Shown one piece after another: positions 64,000 through 64,000 of a stretch of DNA of 64,000 bases (position 1 is its first letter; each line of letters begins with the position of its first letter). The position numbers and the translations under genes were made by a program. The notes below the pieces were generated by a model. It had not been told where the DNA came from and did no database searches. It was given only the letters and a program-made list of their open reading frames with translations. The stretch spans positions 62,001-126,000 of the forward strand of contig CAWHTX010000019.1 in NCBI GenBank assembly GCA_963832355.1, in the 5' to 3' direction. The stretch comes from DATFVA01 sp963832355. Lineage in GTDB: Bacteria; Bacteroidota; Ignavibacteria; Ignavibacteriales; Ignavibacteriaceae.

Positions 64000-64000
64000 A

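Noticed and set aside
63985..64000. AAAGGAGGTGATA as the end of a 16S rRNA gene on the minus strand
   Set aside because: The 16S end would continue with CC after GAT and be preceded by conserved bases; here GATA follows. Its position after a stop codon fits a ribosome binding site.

Overview
This is about 64 kb of a chromosome with moderate GC that looks like a member of the Ignavibacteria (Bacteroidota/Chlorobi group). The main evidence is five large secreted proteins ending in the type IX secretion (T9SS) sorting module with the core NYPNPFNPST. An AraC-fused 'hybrid two-component' regulator, SatD/DUF3307 genes and dispersed short palindromic repeats typical of this phylum also fit. The taxonomic call is inference. 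I saw no rRNA, tRNA, CRISPR array, prophage or intact insertion sequence.

Layout. 1-8.1 kb: the 5' end of lexA with a palindrome-studded promoter, then ilvE, an MlaE-type permease, GTP-dependent pckG followed by an array of 11-bp repeats, and a soluble multi-PAS hybrid histidine kinase. 8.3-10 kb: an NAD-dependent epimerase-like gene and a DMT transporter. 10-16.4 kb: a membrane histidine kinase with an NtrC-type sigma54 activator, flanked by two small secreted proteins that share a DGDG calcium-loop motif and a Gly/Arg tail. Each of the two has its own TGGCAC-N5-TTG (sigma54-like) promoter. An outer-membrane barrel gene and a secreted protein with six CPYL/CPYM repeats complete this block, which is my best candidate for an undescribed regulated system. 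16.9-20.8 kb: a secreted GH13 pullulanase-type enzyme, small unknowns and a methyltransferase. 20.8-31 kb: a minus-strand island with four secreted SnoaL/NTF2-like proteins (about seven domains), a glycosyltransferase plus the stump of a second, a PPOX-fold protein, an AraC regulator and a frameshifted tricorn-type protease. 31-35.7 kb: an LprI-like protein with a membrane partner, a SatD/DUF3307 pair behind three perfect-period 29-bp repeats, and decayed small genes.

36-50.4 kb: a T9SS cargo gene, katG, fumC, a thioredoxin-like/PKD T9SS cargo gene, a TerB-like gene, the tdh-kbl threonine-degradation operon, a 2-hydroxyacid dehydrogenase and an FG-GAP T9SS cargo gene. 50.7-64 kb: an alpha/beta hydrolase, a small beta protein overlapping a 1383-residue HTCS regulator, a lipoprotein, alr, and two large Ycf48/BNR-repeat T9SS cargo genes whose sorting-signal DNA is almost identical. 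The window ends on a strong ribosome binding site for the next gene.

Metabolically, ilvE, tdh-kbl, fumC and pckG suggest amino-acid catabolism feeding gluconeogenesis, and katG suggests oxygen exposure. Several otherwise intact genes (tricorn-type protease, FG-GAP protein, Ycf48-like protein, a small membrane protein) are each broken by one extra base. This may reflect assembly errors rather than real pseudogenes, so those genes are annotated over their full span.
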